This document shows, piece by piece, positions 63,964 through 64,000 of a stretch of DNA of 64,000 nucleotides. The translations under genes were made by a program, and so were the position numbers. The stretch is from assembly GCF_013410115.1 (NCBI RefSeq), contig NZ_JACCCV010000001.1, positions 2,824,933 through 2,888,932 of the forward strand, given 5' to 3'. The DNA comes from Tunturiibacter gelidiferens (GTDB lineage: Bacteria > Acidobacteriota > Terriglobia > Terriglobales > Acidobacteriaceae). The notes under the pieces were generated by a model, which saw only the letters and a list, made by a program, of their open reading frames with translations, was not told where the DNA came from and ran no database searches. Position 1 is the first letter of the stretch. Every line of letters begins with the position of its first letter.

Positions 63964-64000
63964 ATGGATCTGATCAGGATGAGCCAGCGTGATCTGACAC
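63964..64000 (+). mobile_element. Probable 5' end of an insertion-sequence transposase gene, cut by the window edge
   Basis: The last 37 bases open a frame MDLIRMSQRDLT (or MSQRDLT from ATG 63979). From memory, M-S-Q-R-(D/E)-L-x-R-L is the usual start of ISNCY/helix-turn-helix integrase-type transposases in soil bacteria. Only 12 codons are visible, so family assignment is tentative and the left terminal repeat cannot be located. If correct, the IS left end lies between about 63860 and 63960. Confidence 0.4.

Noticed and set aside
1..64000. CRISPR arrays or long direct repeats
   Set aside because: No regularly spaced repeats were noticed at any point. Only short hairpins and operator-like palindromes were seen.

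Overview
The window looks like a chromosomal segment of a soil Acidobacteriota (Terriglobia, Acidobacteriaceae-like; genus not resolved). The reasons are the 1164-residue Oar-type TonB-dependent receptor with an N-terminal carboxypeptidase-regulatory domain, several secreted proteins built from the same CnaB-like modules, paired LytTR two-component systems, RND pumps, PadR control and a type III polyketide synthase cluster. This placement rests on gene content only, with no rRNA or marker gene. No CRISPR array, rRNA or phage module is visible. One tRNA-Ser(GGA) gene lies at 23807-23894 on the minus strand.

Layout, left to right. 1-6592: end of an exopolysaccharide locus (multi-SLBB export protein, Wzz-like chain-length protein, two glycosyltransferases). 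7006-11875: a tight four-gene unit of response regulator, histidine kinase, outer-membrane porin-like protein and secreted blue-copper-like protein. 11876-12866: a small gene graveyard with a frameshifted conserved protein and the N-terminal stub of a GH3 beta-glucosidase. 12975-15092: a GH13 glycosidase. 15553-22190: a LytTR regulator and LytS-type kinase (minus) facing an RND adaptor and pump (plus). 22673-27865: a membrane-anchored unknown, tRNA-Ser, two coupled CnaB-type secreted proteins and a STAS protein.

28184-37535 is the most unusual part. A GAF/AAA+/Fis activator of sigma-54 RNA polymerase is divergent from three plus-strand genes: a radical SAM protein with extra C-terminal cysteines, a 595-residue protein of the 2-hydroxyacyl-CoA dehydratase/activase-associated class, and a 1237-residue protein with two tandem BadF/HgdC-type ATPase domains plus a DUF2229-like part. 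A near-consensus -24/-12 promoter (30541-30556) and an upstream 7+7 palindrome (30411-30426) sit between them. This predicts an inducible, ATP-driven, iron-sulfur electron-transfer system of unknown substrate.

37628-46587 holds a secreted Asp-box protein, the TonB receptor, a Sel1-repeat protein and a second LytS/LytTR pair. 47678-55914 is an efflux island: a PadR-TolC-RND-adaptor operon with an operator-like palindrome, next to an OmpR/CusS-like two-component pair. 56512-61264 holds a type III polyketide synthase, a methyltransferase and a flavoprotein, resembling phenolic-lipid (Srs-type) pathways, with a DUF2306 membrane protein and an unknown secreted protein between them. 61322-64000 contains a YceI protein and then decaying DNA: a multicopper-oxidase relic, a cysteine-rich mini-gene broken by TGA, a secreted unknown, a small membrane protein, and the probable first codons of an insertion-sequence transposase at the window edge.

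Functional names come from motifs read by eye and remembered family features. No database search was run.
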